Shown here piece after piece: positions 44,919-52,958 of a DNA stretch of 64,000 nt (the first letter of the stretch is position 1; the number at the start of each line of letters is the position of its first letter). The position numbers were made by a program, and so were the translations under genes. Below the pieces are notes generated by a model. It had not been told where the DNA came from, did no database searches, and saw only the letters and a program-made list of their open reading frames with translations. Location: contig CP046866.1 of NCBI GenBank assembly GCA_009789175.1, positions 682,001 to 746,000 on the forward strand. Direction: 5' to 3'. Source of the DNA: Salinibaculum litoreum (GTDB lineage Archaea > Halobacteriota > Halobacteria > Halobacteriales > Haloarculaceae).

Positions 44919-45102
44919 ATTGAGTCCGGTTGGTGGACAGCAAATGGCGACACTGCGAAATTTCGGTGAGTATCGCTACGCGGTCACCGGTTCCACAGTT
45001 TTCCCGAAGGGTGCATAGTCCGGTATACACAGACGCTCGTCTGATGGGCTACATTGCTGCGCCAGCACTAGGTTTATACCGTTAGACGGGTTTCTTTCCA
45101 AT

Positions 45103-45207
45103 ATGAGCCTCGAAGAGACGGTTGACTACCTCGCCGAGGAACTTGACCTCGAGCGAAGTGAACACGTTCGCGAGGTCGGACAGTCGGTCGCCGAGCTTCG
45201 CGACTGA
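45103..45207 (+). CDS. 34-aa ORF convergent with Doc-like gene, copy 1
   Basis: A 34-codon frame with its own TATA element (TTTATACC at 45073-45080), 25-30 bases before the ATG as for leaderless transcripts. It ends one base before the stop of the Doc-like gene on the opposite strand. The product begins MSL-Glu-Glu, has R18-S19-E20, G26, V29-A30 and ends in Asp. It aligns without gaps to the 34-codon frame beside the second Doc-like gene (13 identical positions by eye). Candidate antitoxin or regulator peptide. Confidence 0.6.
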   Translation: MSLEETVDYLAEELDLERSEHVREVGQSVAELRD

Positions 45208-46095
45208 TCAGAACATTTCTCTGAAGTCCCGTTCGACCAGTCCGTCCTCCAGATACGTGATGAACTCTTGTTTCGTTGGTCCTTGACGGTCAAGCAGATC
45301 GTCCCGCTCTGCTCGTTCGAGAACTGACTGTGCAAAGTCCGTACAGTGGGATTCGTGCTGTTCAGCGTACTCTGAGAGGGCTTCTCGCCAGTGCATATCC
45401 AGCTCGAACTGGGCTAATCGGATTTGGATTCCGTCTTTCCGTTCGACGAGATCAACGTCCAGCTCTTCGAGTTGCTTGAAACGGAGGTTGTTCCGGCGGA
45501 CCGTGATGAGCCGCTTAGAATCAACAATATAGGGATCAACCCACTCTCGCCAGGTATCGTCGTCGACGTGCGTTCGTGGCATCTCAAAATCCGGCTCCAC
45601 ACTCTCAATACAGAACTGGAGCATCGCGATGCCAGTTCGATGATTCGCATTTGGGAGGGAATGTCGGAGGATCAAATTCGACATCACCTCTCCAGCGACG
45701 GTCGACAGTGGTGCTCCCCAGGAGACGTGATCGAGTGCCTGCTGGATCTTTTGCGGTTCGAACTCCTTGTAGAGCCGGAACTCATCCTCATCTCGAACAT
45801 CGACCGCGGCTTCGAGCAACTCTACTAATCGGAATGCGACAACCTGCCCAGCACGGGGGAGGTCACGAATACGGTCGCTCAGCCATTCCTGATCGAAGTC
45901 GACCTCTTGGGCAGATTCGATCTCTGACTTGCCTTCATAGAGCACATAGACCGGTGTGTCAAAGGGGTACCCGATGAGCTTTGTCGACTCGTCGGATTGC
46001 TCTCGCTGAGACAGGATTTCTGCCACCGATGCCGAGCTAAATTTGAGGGAGAAATTCTCGGCCTGGGGGTGGTGATAGAAGACGAGCCGAGCCAT
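45208..46095 (-). CDS. Fic/Doc-like toxin candidate, copy 1
   Basis: A 295-residue protein. The centre carries H145-S-L-P-N-A-N-H-R-T, close to the Fic/Doc active-site pattern HxFxxxNxRT (Doc proteins have NANKRT). Doc phosphorylates elongation factor Tu, whereas Fic enzymes AMPylate targets; which applies here is unknown. The N-terminus (FYHHPQAENFSLKF) and long C-terminal helical part are shared with the protein at 61777-62652, making a distinct subfamily longer than Doc. A PadR gene precedes it on the same strand and a 34-codon ORF meets it tail to tail. Confidence 0.7.
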   Translation of the reverse strand: MARLVFYHHPQAENFSLKFSSASVAEILSQREQSDESTKLIGYPFDTPVYVLYEGKSEIESAQEVDFDQEWLSDRIRDLPRAGQVVAFRLVELLEAAVDVRDEDEFRLYKEFEPQKIQQALDHVSWGAPLSTVAGEVMSNLILRHSLPNANHRTGIAMLQFCIESVEPDFEMPRTHVDDDTWREWVDPYIVDSKRLITVRRNNLRFKQLEELDVDLVERKDGIQIRLAQFELDMHWREALSEYAEQHESHCTDFAQSVLERAERDDLLDRQGPTKQEFITYLEDGLVERDFREMF

Positions 46096-46148
46096 CTTAC
46101 TGTGGATTCGTGGGAAGTGGGTAAAGCAGTCCCGCTTTTATAATGGTT

Positions 46149-46445
46149 CTACGACGGAGTGGGTGCGTTCACGTCTTCTAAATACTGACTTTCCCACTCA
46201 CGTCGCGCCTCGATTTCCCGTAATCCCCGTTGCGTGACTGTGTACACGTTCGTCCGCTTGTCGAGTTCACCCTTCTCCAGCAGTCTTTTGTTGACTAGAT
46301 CGTCGAGATTCGGATAGAGGCGGCCATGATTGATCTCCTGCTCGTAGTAGTCGTCGAGTTCGTCCTTGATTGCGAGCCCATGTGGTTCCTCGAGCCCGGT
46401 GGTTACGTACAAGATATCCCGCTGGAACCCAGTTAGATCGTGCAT
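46149..46445 (-). CDS. PadR-type winged-helix regulator
   Basis: A 98-residue PadR protein: LTGFQRDILYVTTGLEEPHGLAIKDEL, then the conserved GRLYPNLDDLVNKRLL recognition region and a short wing (TNVYTVTQRG). It lies 53 bases upstream of the Doc-like gene on the same strand and is therefore a candidate transcriptional repressor or partner of it. Confidence 0.88.
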   Translation of the reverse strand: MHDLTGFQRDILYVTTGLEEPHGLAIKDELDDYYEQEINHGRLYPNLDDLVNKRLLEKGELDKRTNVYTVTQRGLREIEARREWESQYLEDVNAPTPS

Positions 46446-46579
46446 CTGCCTGTTGCCTATTTTTGAGGGGTGGCATATGTTCTCTCTGGTACTCAGAGGC
46501 GAATTCGGCGTGACTGGCGAGGAAGACTACGTGAGAACTTCGAACCTTTATATGGTGGACAAGAGAAGTCCGCGATGGA

Positions 46580-46747
46580 ATGTCTGACCTGATCGTCAAA
46601 GCAGCCGTGAAGGACGCACTTTCGGACCACAACGTCTCGGCAGATTTCTACGACGCCCTCAACGAAGAGGTCGCCGAACTGCTCGACGACGCCGCAGAGC
46701 GTGCTGAGGCCAACGACCGGAAGACGGTCCAGCCCCGCGACCTGTAG
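46580..46747 (+). CDS. histone-fold-like small protein
   Basis: A 55-residue protein preceded by TTTATATGG (46548-46556). The sequence SDLIVKAAVKDAL, then AELLDDAAERAEANDRKTVQPRDL follows the histone-fold helix and the conserved R-T-V/I-x-P-x-D-L end of archaeal CBF/NF-Y-like proteins (DUF1931). It should dimerise and bind DNA. Confidence 0.7.
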   Translation: MSDLIVKAAVKDALSDHNVSADFYDALNEEVAELLDDAAERAEANDRKTVQPRDL

Positions 46748-46822
46748 GCCTGCGTAACGCTGTCAATCCTACCACTCGAACGTAGCTTTTTGGGGTTCCT
46801 GTTCAGAAGTTAGGAAACGGAG

Positions 46823-47059
46823 ATGGCGGACGCACCGGATACCGAACGGCAGGCGGTCGAACCCGATGCGAGAGAGGTCCTTAGCGTGTCCCAGCTGAAC
46901 GACCGGATCGCGTCGGTCGTCCAGGACACGCCTGCCCTCAACGGCGTCCGTTGGATTGGCGAAATCACTGGCCTCCACTAAGGCAGTACGGCACTCTATT
47001 TCACGCTCACCGGCGGCGACGACGAACTCCCCTGTATGGTCTTGGAAAGCCGGTACTGA
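46823..47059 (+). pseudogene. xseA: N-terminal remnant of exodeoxyribonuclease VII large subunit
   Basis: The frame begins MADAPDT and reads VLSVSQLNDRIASVV and GVRWIGEITGLH, the OB-fold start of haloarchaeal XseA. A stop codon interrupts at about 46979. The same frame then continues STALYFTLTGGDDELPCMV, the next strands of the domain, before a second stop at 47057-47059. The rest of the gene is gone. Confidence 0.8.
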
Positions 47060-47093
47060 GACATGGACGCGGAATTTAAACACGGAAGCGAGG

Positions 47094-47549
47094 TTATTCC
47101 GTTCTACGACAATCTTCGATATCTGCGATGAGGGCTTCTGCTTGTGCTTCTGCCGTTTCGGAGTTCCCCTCCGGGGCATCTGCTTTTCCATCTGGATCGA
47201 AGGTCGGGAGTTCCTGTTCCCAGTCCTTCTCGGCGTAGCTGTCGTCGGGGGCTGACTCGAAGAATTGAACGAGTGAATCGAGCGATTCGAGTCGTCGCTT
47301 TAGCTCACTGGCTCGGCTTGGGTCAACGTAATAGACGTTGTCTACTCGTTCGATAAGCCCGTGCTCGAAGAGACGATCCATCGTGTTCGACACGGCGGTC
47401 TTGCTGAGGGCTGTTCGATCTGCGATTTCGCGTGGAGTGAAGCCGTATTCGCGGTGTGCAATAAGGAAGCTGAGAGCGCAGTACTCGTTCGTGTCCGGCT
47501 TGATCGGGAACCGATCGTCACTCGTGAGTTCGTCAACCGGAACGGGCAT
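47094..47549 (-). CDS. MarR-like winged-helix protein
   Basis: Starts at ATG 47549 (MPVPVDELTSDDRF). Residues 15-85 form a winged helix (LSFLIAHREYGFTPREIADRTALSKTAV, a recognition helix, then VYYVDPSR). The C-terminal half is acidic and disordered. In haloarchaea such proteins often precede a toxin-type gene; none follows here, because the downstream sequence is the xseA remnant. It may be an orphan antitoxin or regulator. Confidence 0.72.
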   Translation of the reverse strand: MPVPVDELTSDDRFPIKPDTNEYCALSFLIAHREYGFTPREIADRTALSKTAVSNTMDRLFEHGLIERVDNVYYVDPSRASELKRRLESLDSLVQFFESAPDDSYAEKDWEQELPTFDPDGKADAPEGNSETAEAQAEALIADIEDCRRTE

Positions 47550-47692
47550 CCGTACCAATATCTGTCGGCGGACGATAATACGGTTTTCGCAGATGGATAT
47601 GCCTCAGCAGATATCCGAAGAACATTTCAGAGAATTTCGCTCCTGGCCAGTAGAAGTATAATTCGAAACTCGCTGTCCAATCCTGTAGAGAG

Positions 47693-48739
47693 TTAATGAC
47701 CAGCAGCGGGATGCGCATCGTCATCCCGATCATTCTCGATCGGTTCGTAGTCGGCGTCGTTGCCGACTGGCTTGAACCCGGCGACGTAGCTGAAGCGTTT
47801 CCCTGGCTCGCTGCGGAACATCAACGGGAACATGCCACGATGCTCGCGAGCGCGGTACTGTGGCTCCCATTCTCGGAATTCCATCGTTGGTTTGGCAATC
47901 TGTGGGGCAGGCAGCTCTGCACGCTCCAGATCTGGTAGCTCAAGCACGCGCACCTCGAGTTCACGCGCCAGTTTCTCGGTCCGAGGCGTCAACTCGGTCG
48001 TGTGACAGAGCACCGGCATCGCACGACAGGCAAACGCCACGGTACACAACCGGAAGAGAGCCGTCGGTGTGATTGGGTCGTCTGTCCAGTCTTTACACTG
48101 GGCGACAATCCAGTCGCTGGGCTGCTGCTGTTTCTCCTTCCGTTTAGCGACGACATCAATCTCCATACTATAGAGGTGTTGGCGTGTCGCTGCACGGTAT
48201 CCCCAGCGCCCCAGTGCACGCTCGAGTTGATACTCCAGCCACCGCCCATCACCATTCCCACGCCCCCCGACGTGCGGGTCAACGTTGTCGAGGTTGATGT
48301 CCTCTATGTCGGCGAGAACCTGGCTGTCTTCGGGAACCGCTGGCAGGATATCTCGGAGGGCTGTCGCGTACTCGAGGGCTGTTGTGAACTTCTCGGCGGG
48401 TGTTTCGTCGTAGTGGTGGGCTGCCGGCTGTACAGCACGGAGTGAGCGAATCAGCCAGCACAACTGCCGTTCGATATGGGTGACTGCATCCGCGTAGTCA
48501 TCCCATGCATCAGGAGTCCAATCTTCCGCTGGGTCAGTGTCTTGCTCTGGGTCGGGCAGAATCTGTTCGGCTTCAGTGATCGGCTGGCTCGCGAGGAAGA
48601 GGAGCCGGCGGGCGAACATCCGTTGGTCAGTGGAAAGCGAATGATCGCGCTCAAGTGTTTCACGGAGTGCCTCGATTGTCTCCGTCAGCAGGCTCATATG
48701 GTCCTCGTACCCATCGAGAGTTGCCTCATCTGTCGTCAT
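47693..48739 (-). CDS. PD-(D/E)XK nuclease-like protein
   Basis: A 348-residue protein. Residues 1-150 are helical and acidic. The nuclease core lies at about residues 165-240: GRWLEYQLERALGRWGY (helix with Glu), then a strand SMEIDVVAKR with the Asp, then WIVAQCKDW, where Gln-x-Lys replaces Glu-x-Lys, as in many Mrr-like restriction enzymes. The following strands and Cys residues complete the fold. It is the last gene of a four-gene minus-strand operon, overlapping the previous gene by 14 bases. Probably a DNA-cleaving defence effector; target unknown. Confidence 0.7.
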   Translation of the reverse strand: MTTDEATLDGYEDHMSLLTETIEALRETLERDHSLSTDQRMFARRLLFLASQPITEAEQILPDPEQDTDPAEDWTPDAWDDYADAVTHIERQLCWLIRSLRAVQPAAHHYDETPAEKFTTALEYATALRDILPAVPEDSQVLADIEDINLDNVDPHVGGRGNGDGRWLEYQLERALGRWGYRAATRQHLYSMEIDVVAKRKEKQQQPSDWIVAQCKDWTDDPITPTALFRLCTVAFACRAMPVLCHTTELTPRTEKLARELEVRVLELPDLERAELPAPQIAKPTMEFREWEPQYRAREHRGMFPLMFRSEPGKRFSYVAGFKPVGNDADYEPIENDRDDDAHPAAGH

Positions 48740-49427
48740 TGGTGAGTGGACTTGGAGTGAAGTGCAGGCGCGTCAGCGGCGTCTCTGAGAGCGACTGGAC
48801 GGCTGGCTGGCCCTGCTGCTGGAGGTGGTGGTAGAGTTCCTCCTCGTCGGTGACAGTGTACCACTGGTGGCTATCCTGCTCGCGGTACCGCAGTTCATCG
48901 TCGACAGCCGCAACTACGCCTTGTTCACCCGTCGCCGTCGCATCGAAAACGAGAACATCCGGATCAGGGTGCGTCCACGTGCCGCGAATCCATTCGAGGA
49001 GCATGTCGAGTGTCGGAGGATTCACGGGGTCTGGATAGCGTGGCTCTGCGGGGACACTGATCGCAACATCATGGACAGTATCGTGTCCGCACATCCGCCA
49101 GCCGTTGCCAGTCCACTCGAGTTCACGGCGAGTCCAGCAGTCGCCATCGCCGTCAGAATCGAGGACCAGTCGCCGCGGCGGAGTACCGGTTGGATTCCAT
49201 TGGAGAATACACGACTCACCGCCGGGACGTATGTCATCGGCTGTTTGGCGCTGGTGTTCGAACAGCGTAGCATCGATCTGCGAGCGTGCGCGCCGTAGTA
49301 TGGCAAGCGGATCTTCTACTGGTGTCGACGCAGTCGCTCCGTCCTCAGCGACCGCCTCAAACAATCGGTGGAAGCTGGCATCGATGTCTCGAAGCGTCGC
49401 GAGTGCGCGTTGTTGGCTGTCCGTCAT
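48726..49427 (-). CDS. operon protein next to nuclease, unknown
   Basis: A 233-residue acidic protein: helical start, a beta-rich centre with Cys and Trp (GESCILQWNPTG, CWTRRELEWTGNGWRMCG), and a C-terminal HHLQQQGQ. No motif is known. The stop overlaps the nuclease start by 14 bases and the start overlaps the previous gene, so the products are probably made in fixed ratio. Confidence 0.6.
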   Translation of the reverse strand: MTDSQQRALATLRDIDASFHRLFEAVAEDGATASTPVEDPLAILRRARSQIDATLFEHQRQTADDIRPGGESCILQWNPTGTPPRRLVLDSDGDGDCWTRRELEWTGNGWRMCGHDTVHDVAISVPAEPRYPDPVNPPTLDMLLEWIRGTWTHPDPDVLVFDATATGEQGVVAAVDDELRYREQDSHQWYTVTDEEELYHHLQQQGQPAVQSLSETPLTRLHFTPSPLTNDDR

Positions 49428-49810
49428 CAGATATCCCCCGTATCTGGCTTGTAGCAGGCCGTCTGCAGCCGACGGATATATTCGGCGAGCGGTTCGGTCG
49501 CATCCGTTGCAGTAACGGTCTTAGATCGGTCATCATAGTCGACAGCACCGCACTCATCGAGTGTCTCAAGATGCGATTGGGTGAGCGTGATGTAGACGGA
49601 CGTGCGCTCGTCACTGCCAACTTTGCTGGGGTCGATCGCGTTCTCGATAGCTGCGATTTCGGCTGCGAGCTCGTTGGCGGTGAGCTCACCGTGGGTGCGT
49701 GACAGCGACAACACGACGCGGCGACGGCGACTATTTCCGAGCGCCTCGAACGCGACGTCGGGATCCATCGGGATGGCGAGTGATGCCGTCTCGTCGCTCG
49801 AAGCGGTCAT
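49427..49810 (-). CDS. helix-turn-helix protein (DUF7344-like)
   Basis: A 127-residue protein with a winged helix in residues 18-100 (VAFEALGNSRRRRVVLSLS, then ELAAEIAAIEN and YITLTQSHLETLDECGAVDYD), a pattern common in haloarchaeal regulators. It is the second gene of the nuclease operon and probably its regulator. Confidence 0.72.
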   Translation of the reverse strand: MTASSDETASLAIPMDPDVAFEALGNSRRRRVVLSLSRTHGELTANELAAEIAAIENAIDPSKVGSDERTSVYITLTQSHLETLDECGAVDYDDRSKTVTATDATEPLAEYIRRLQTACYKPDTGDI

Positions 49811-50098
49811 TCAGATCGCCTCCGTTGTCAGTGTCGCCTTTCGACGCGACTGTAGCGTTCTCGTGGATACGCTCTCGTCGATTAGATACTCGTCCGCACT
49901 ATCCTGCTGACACGTCTGTGACTCCGTAGTCACTTCACCGAGTCGATCAACTGTGCTATCGACGTCGGTGCTGCTAGTCGCCTCATCGAGCTGGTGTGGA
50001 AACTGTACGACTCTGGGTGTCAGTGGGTCGGTTTTCGAACTCTCGCTCTGAGAGACAGAGTTATCACTGCTGACCCTGGTAGTGTGACTTGCTGTCAT
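49811..50098 (-). CDS. first gene of nuclease operon, low-complexity 95-aa protein
   Basis: A Ser/Thr/Asp-rich, probably disordered protein whose stop directly abuts the next gene. It has no recognisable domain and could be a leader or adaptor. Its start follows the hairpin leader at 50108-50159. Confidence 0.45.
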   Translation of the reverse strand: MTASHTTRVSSDNSVSQSESSKTDPLTPRVVQFPHQLDEATSSTDVDSTVDRLGEVTTESQTCQQDSADEYLIDESVSTRTLQSRRKATLTTEAI

Positions 50099-50107
50099 AG
50101 CGCTGGC

Positions 50108-50159
50108 AGCACGATTCCTCCGGCGTCCTAGCGCCGGGGGAGTTCTTCAGAATCGTGCT
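50108..50159 (-). promoter_or_regulatory. hairpin 5' leader of the nuclease operon
   Basis: AGCACGATT (50108-50116) pairs perfectly with AATCGTGCT (50151-50159), and an inner stem CCGGCG/CGCCGG (50120-50125, 50132-50137) sits inside. A TATA-like GGATATAAAAG on the minus strand (about 50185-50195) would start transcription near 50163, making this the 5' leader just before the ATG at 50098. The hairpin also resembles the right ends of IS200/IS605-type elements, so a relic is an alternative. Confidence 0.5.
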
Positions 50160-50580
50160 ATTCCGGTGTAGGATCTATTGTGACTTTTATATCCGTGCCA
50201 CAAATCGCGTAGGACGTATTCGTGTATTTGAGCTCCTGTAACGCACAAATTAGTCTATATTTTAATTATTTCTTAAATGTCACTCCACTCTCTCCGGTAG
50301 CTAAAAATAGTTCTCTCTCAGCCACACATAAGTGTCATAATACCGACCTCAATCACGGCTTGCCGATATATTCTGATTTCATCATCCCGTCGCCCCGATA
50401 TTACCGGTAGAGGTACGGCTGGGGAATACCCTGGGAATTCCCGCTGGCACATTTACAACTGTCATTAACACATTTTACTTTCTCTATGACGACGGTTGCT
50501 TTGGCGGACGTATCGGAATCATCGACAGTTCAGTTGATTCCTAGATTTTCACCTCGACTGTGATAAAGACATATTAATTA
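50160..50580. other. AT-rich intergenic, no gene seen
   Basis: Apart from the promoter elements near 50190, I see no protein-like frame and no RNA gene. The base composition drops here and stays low to about 52.9 kb, marking the integrase module. An attachment site may lie here but was not identified. Confidence 0.4.
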
Positions 50581-51687
50581 TCAGTACGATTTTAAACTAT
50601 TATTGAAAAGATTTGGAATGTTATCTTCAAAGACTTGCCTGTAAGGCTTTGTTGAGCCGTCGTAGATGAATTCCCAATCCTGTGTATAAGTCTCGATTAC
50701 GTCACTACCTGAATCACCTCGTATCCCTTTGACGTACGACTTGGGTGTCCCAAGAGCCACCTCTTTAGGTGAGATATTGGCTCTGAGCATAGTTGTTGCC
50801 CAGTGCCGACACCAATGATAGTCAAGGCCGAAGTGGGTGTGTTCGGGACTATTCACTCCCATCTCTCGGCTGAAGTTTGTCATGTATTTGTTCGTAGTCT
50901 GGTCTCTCGGGCGCCCTCCATTAAATGTAGTGACCATTCTTACCACTGGTTTTGCCGGAGAGGTAGTCGGGGGGGATATAACAGCCCACCAGACGAGAAG
51001 ATTCTTCAGCTCATTATCAAGAGGGATAGTCCTCGAGGACATTGGCTTGTTACCTGTCCGTCTTTTTTCTCCATTTACAACATCACCTTTATCGATAGAA
51101 GAGTCGACATACAGCGAATCAGGGTGATTGAATACTTCTTGCCTAGGTTCAGGAAGCTTCTCTGAGATGGGATGAGTGAGATGAACATCACGCCAATCCA
51201 AGTTTATAGCCTCCCCATGCCTCAGACCAGTTTTCAGGCAGATACACATGGTAACGAAGAGGGTGAGATTGTAACTCTTAGCTTCTTTCACAATTTCCCT
51301 GAGACGTTCTAATGGAATCTCCATTTTCCCCTTGTCATAATCGGTGTCGAAAAACGACTTGTGTTCCCGAAATGGGTTAAAATCTGTTTCACCTGCTACA
51401 TTAATTAGCCAGTCACAGGTTCTACTGAGAGTATCTATCAAGTGTTTCGCTTGGAAACTTGAAAGGTCGTCATCTTCCTCCCAATCGTGACAGAGTTCTC
51501 CAACGTCACTATGTGTTAGATTATCAAGGTCAATGCCATTTTCATCACACCACCAACGGAGTCGTCTCCAAGCCCACCTGTAGTTTTGTTCAGTCGAGTC
51601 CGCATAGTTGTGGTGATCCAAGTAGTAATCGATGTAGGACTCGTCGTCACGTTTGCTTCTTGTCTTATCGTCCGAATCACCCTTCAT
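50581..51687 (-). CDS. tyrosine recombinase/integrase
   Basis: Starts at ATG 51687 (MKGDSDD), overlapping the previous gene as ATGA. The N-terminal core-binding domain covers about residues 20-110 (YIDYYLDHHNYADSTEQNYRW). The catalytic domain shows Arg in KTGLRHGEAI, the HxxR box in YHWCRHWATTML, and the nucleophile Tyr in VIETYTQDW near residue 345. It should integrate or excise a mobile unit or resolve multimers. Its base composition is clearly more AT-rich than the backbone. Confidence 0.9.
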   Translation of the reverse strand: MKGDSDDKTRSKRDDESYIDYYLDHHNYADSTEQNYRWAWRRLRWWCDENGIDLDNLTHSDVGELCHDWEEDDDLSSFQAKHLIDTLSRTCDWLINVAGETDFNPFREHKSFFDTDYDKGKMEIPLERLREIVKEAKSYNLTLFVTMCICLKTGLRHGEAINLDWRDVHLTHPISEKLPEPRQEVFNHPDSLYVDSSIDKGDVVNGEKRRTGNKPMSSRTIPLDNELKNLLVWWAVISPPTTSPAKPVVRMVTTFNGGRPRDQTTNKYMTNFSREMGVNSPEHTHFGLDYHWCRHWATTMLRANISPKEVALGTPKSYVKGIRGDSGSDVIETYTQDWEFIYDGSTKPYRQVFEDNIPNLFNNSLKSY

Positions 51688-52025
51688 TTGTAGACCAACC
51701 ACCCATCACGGACAATTTCAGGATCGTTATCTACGATATCGAGGAGGTCATCCTCAATCATTTCAGGTAACTCATCGCGAACATCAACAGCATTTTCTTT
51801 GCCGTCGGGAATGAGGTCTCTGATTGTGACGGCATCAGGTGCTTGAGAGTTTGAATCCACTTCGTGAGGGTCCAAGTGTTCCATAGTAGCAATGCCTGCT
51901 GAGAGAGCGGCCCGGAAGAAAGCAGCTTTACTTGGGAACCCATATTTTTCGACGTACTCCTCGATCTCGTCCTTCCTTATTGTCTCGTAGCCGCCTAATC
52001 CTGTGGAAACGTGGTCAGGAGTCAC
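51684..52025 (-). CDS. integrase-linked small protein
   Basis: A 113-residue protein. Residues 10-45 (YETIRKDEIEEYVEKYGFPSKAAFFRAAL) look like a ribbon-helix-helix or similar DNA-binding unit, followed by an acidic tail. It overlaps the integrase start and may act as excisionase or regulator. Confidence 0.55.
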   Translation of the reverse strand: MTPDHVSTGLGGYETIRKDEIEEYVEKYGFPSKAAFFRAALSAGIATMEHLDPHEVDSNSQAPDAVTIRDLIPDGKENAVDVRDELPEMIEDDLLDIVDNDPEIVRDGWLVYK

Positions 52026-52293
52026 ACTTACTGTGTCTTACTGCGTGGTATTAATAAAATTTTGGACCGTTGTATAAGGACGCCCATATACTGTGTAAAT
52101 AGCACATACAGCTTAGGGACTTGTGAACTACTGACCCTCCCGAAATGAATATTCGCCATACGGAACGGAGGTATGATTTCAATGTTGTGTAGGCCCGTCA
52201 TAGAACGGAACCATGTATTATTTACTCATCCAGACTGAGAACGCTCAATTAGTTCCCAGTAAAACTAAGTAAGATTACACCATACAGTGGCTT

Positions 52294-52461
52294 ATGGGAA
52301 AAGAAACGCCGGAATCAGCTACTACGACACTAAAAGTGGGACCGCCGAAATTTCAGACTACAATCCCCGAGGAAGTCAGGGAGATATTCGAAATTGATGA
52401 CTTAGAGAGGGGAGAAAAAGCCATTTTAGAGGCTGAGATAAGGCTAAAGAAAATCAAGTAA
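52294..52461 (+). CDS. AbrB/SpoVT-like small protein
   Basis: A 55-residue protein with LKVGPPKFQTTIPEEVREIF, the swapped-hairpin DNA-binding motif of AbrB/MazE-type proteins, followed by a short strand pair. It is divergent from the integrase operon and similarly AT-rich. Likely a regulator or antitoxin; no toxin partner lies next to it. Confidence 0.65.
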   Translation: MGKETPESATTTLKVGPPKFQTTIPEEVREIFEIDDLERGEKAILEAEIRLKKIK

Positions 52462-52958
52462 ACCACTCAAGGAGAGTGTCGTAATTACGTCCAAGATACT
52501 AACCGCGTTTAGAATACATTTTAGGCACCAAAGAGATTCATTATATCCATACTAAGGATGATAGTCAGTATCATTACATATTGCATGGCGTAGATATTCA
52601 CGGCATTTCTCCTCAGAGAGGTAATTCCGAAACACCAACATCGGATCACTGCTTCCTTATTCCTGAGCGACACTCTGGAGGGGCTCGATAACCGTCTCAA
52701 CGGCATCGGGATATGCGCTGTACCAGAAGCGGCGCCCCATGTTACTGGTGCGTGGGAGTGTGACCGCCTACGCACCTGTAGGGGGTTTCGGTCATTGACT
52801 ATGCGGGACACCTAACACCACTAGACGCTGAAGGGGTTCGGCGGGTCGGGACACAGGAGGTGTACTACATCTCCAAACGTGCCCATAATGGTCCTGAGCG
52901 TTCCGGTGAAGAACAAGGGTCAAGCAAGACCAAGAAGCGCCACAGCTCGTCGGCCATT
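52462..52958. other. intergenic, no gene assigned
   Basis: AT-rich on the left and GC-richer from about 52650. Short open frames on both strands lack coding character. The composition change near 52.65 kb is a candidate boundary of the integrated unit. No tRNA was recognised. Confidence 0.35.

Noticed and set aside
52521-52811. A 96-codon minus-strand frame
   Set aside because: It is basic, low in acidic residues and lacks any motif, unlike genuine haloarchaeal proteins.
52740-52870. A tRNA gene as integration target near the integrase module
   Set aside because: I could not fold a cloverleaf or find a T-loop consensus.
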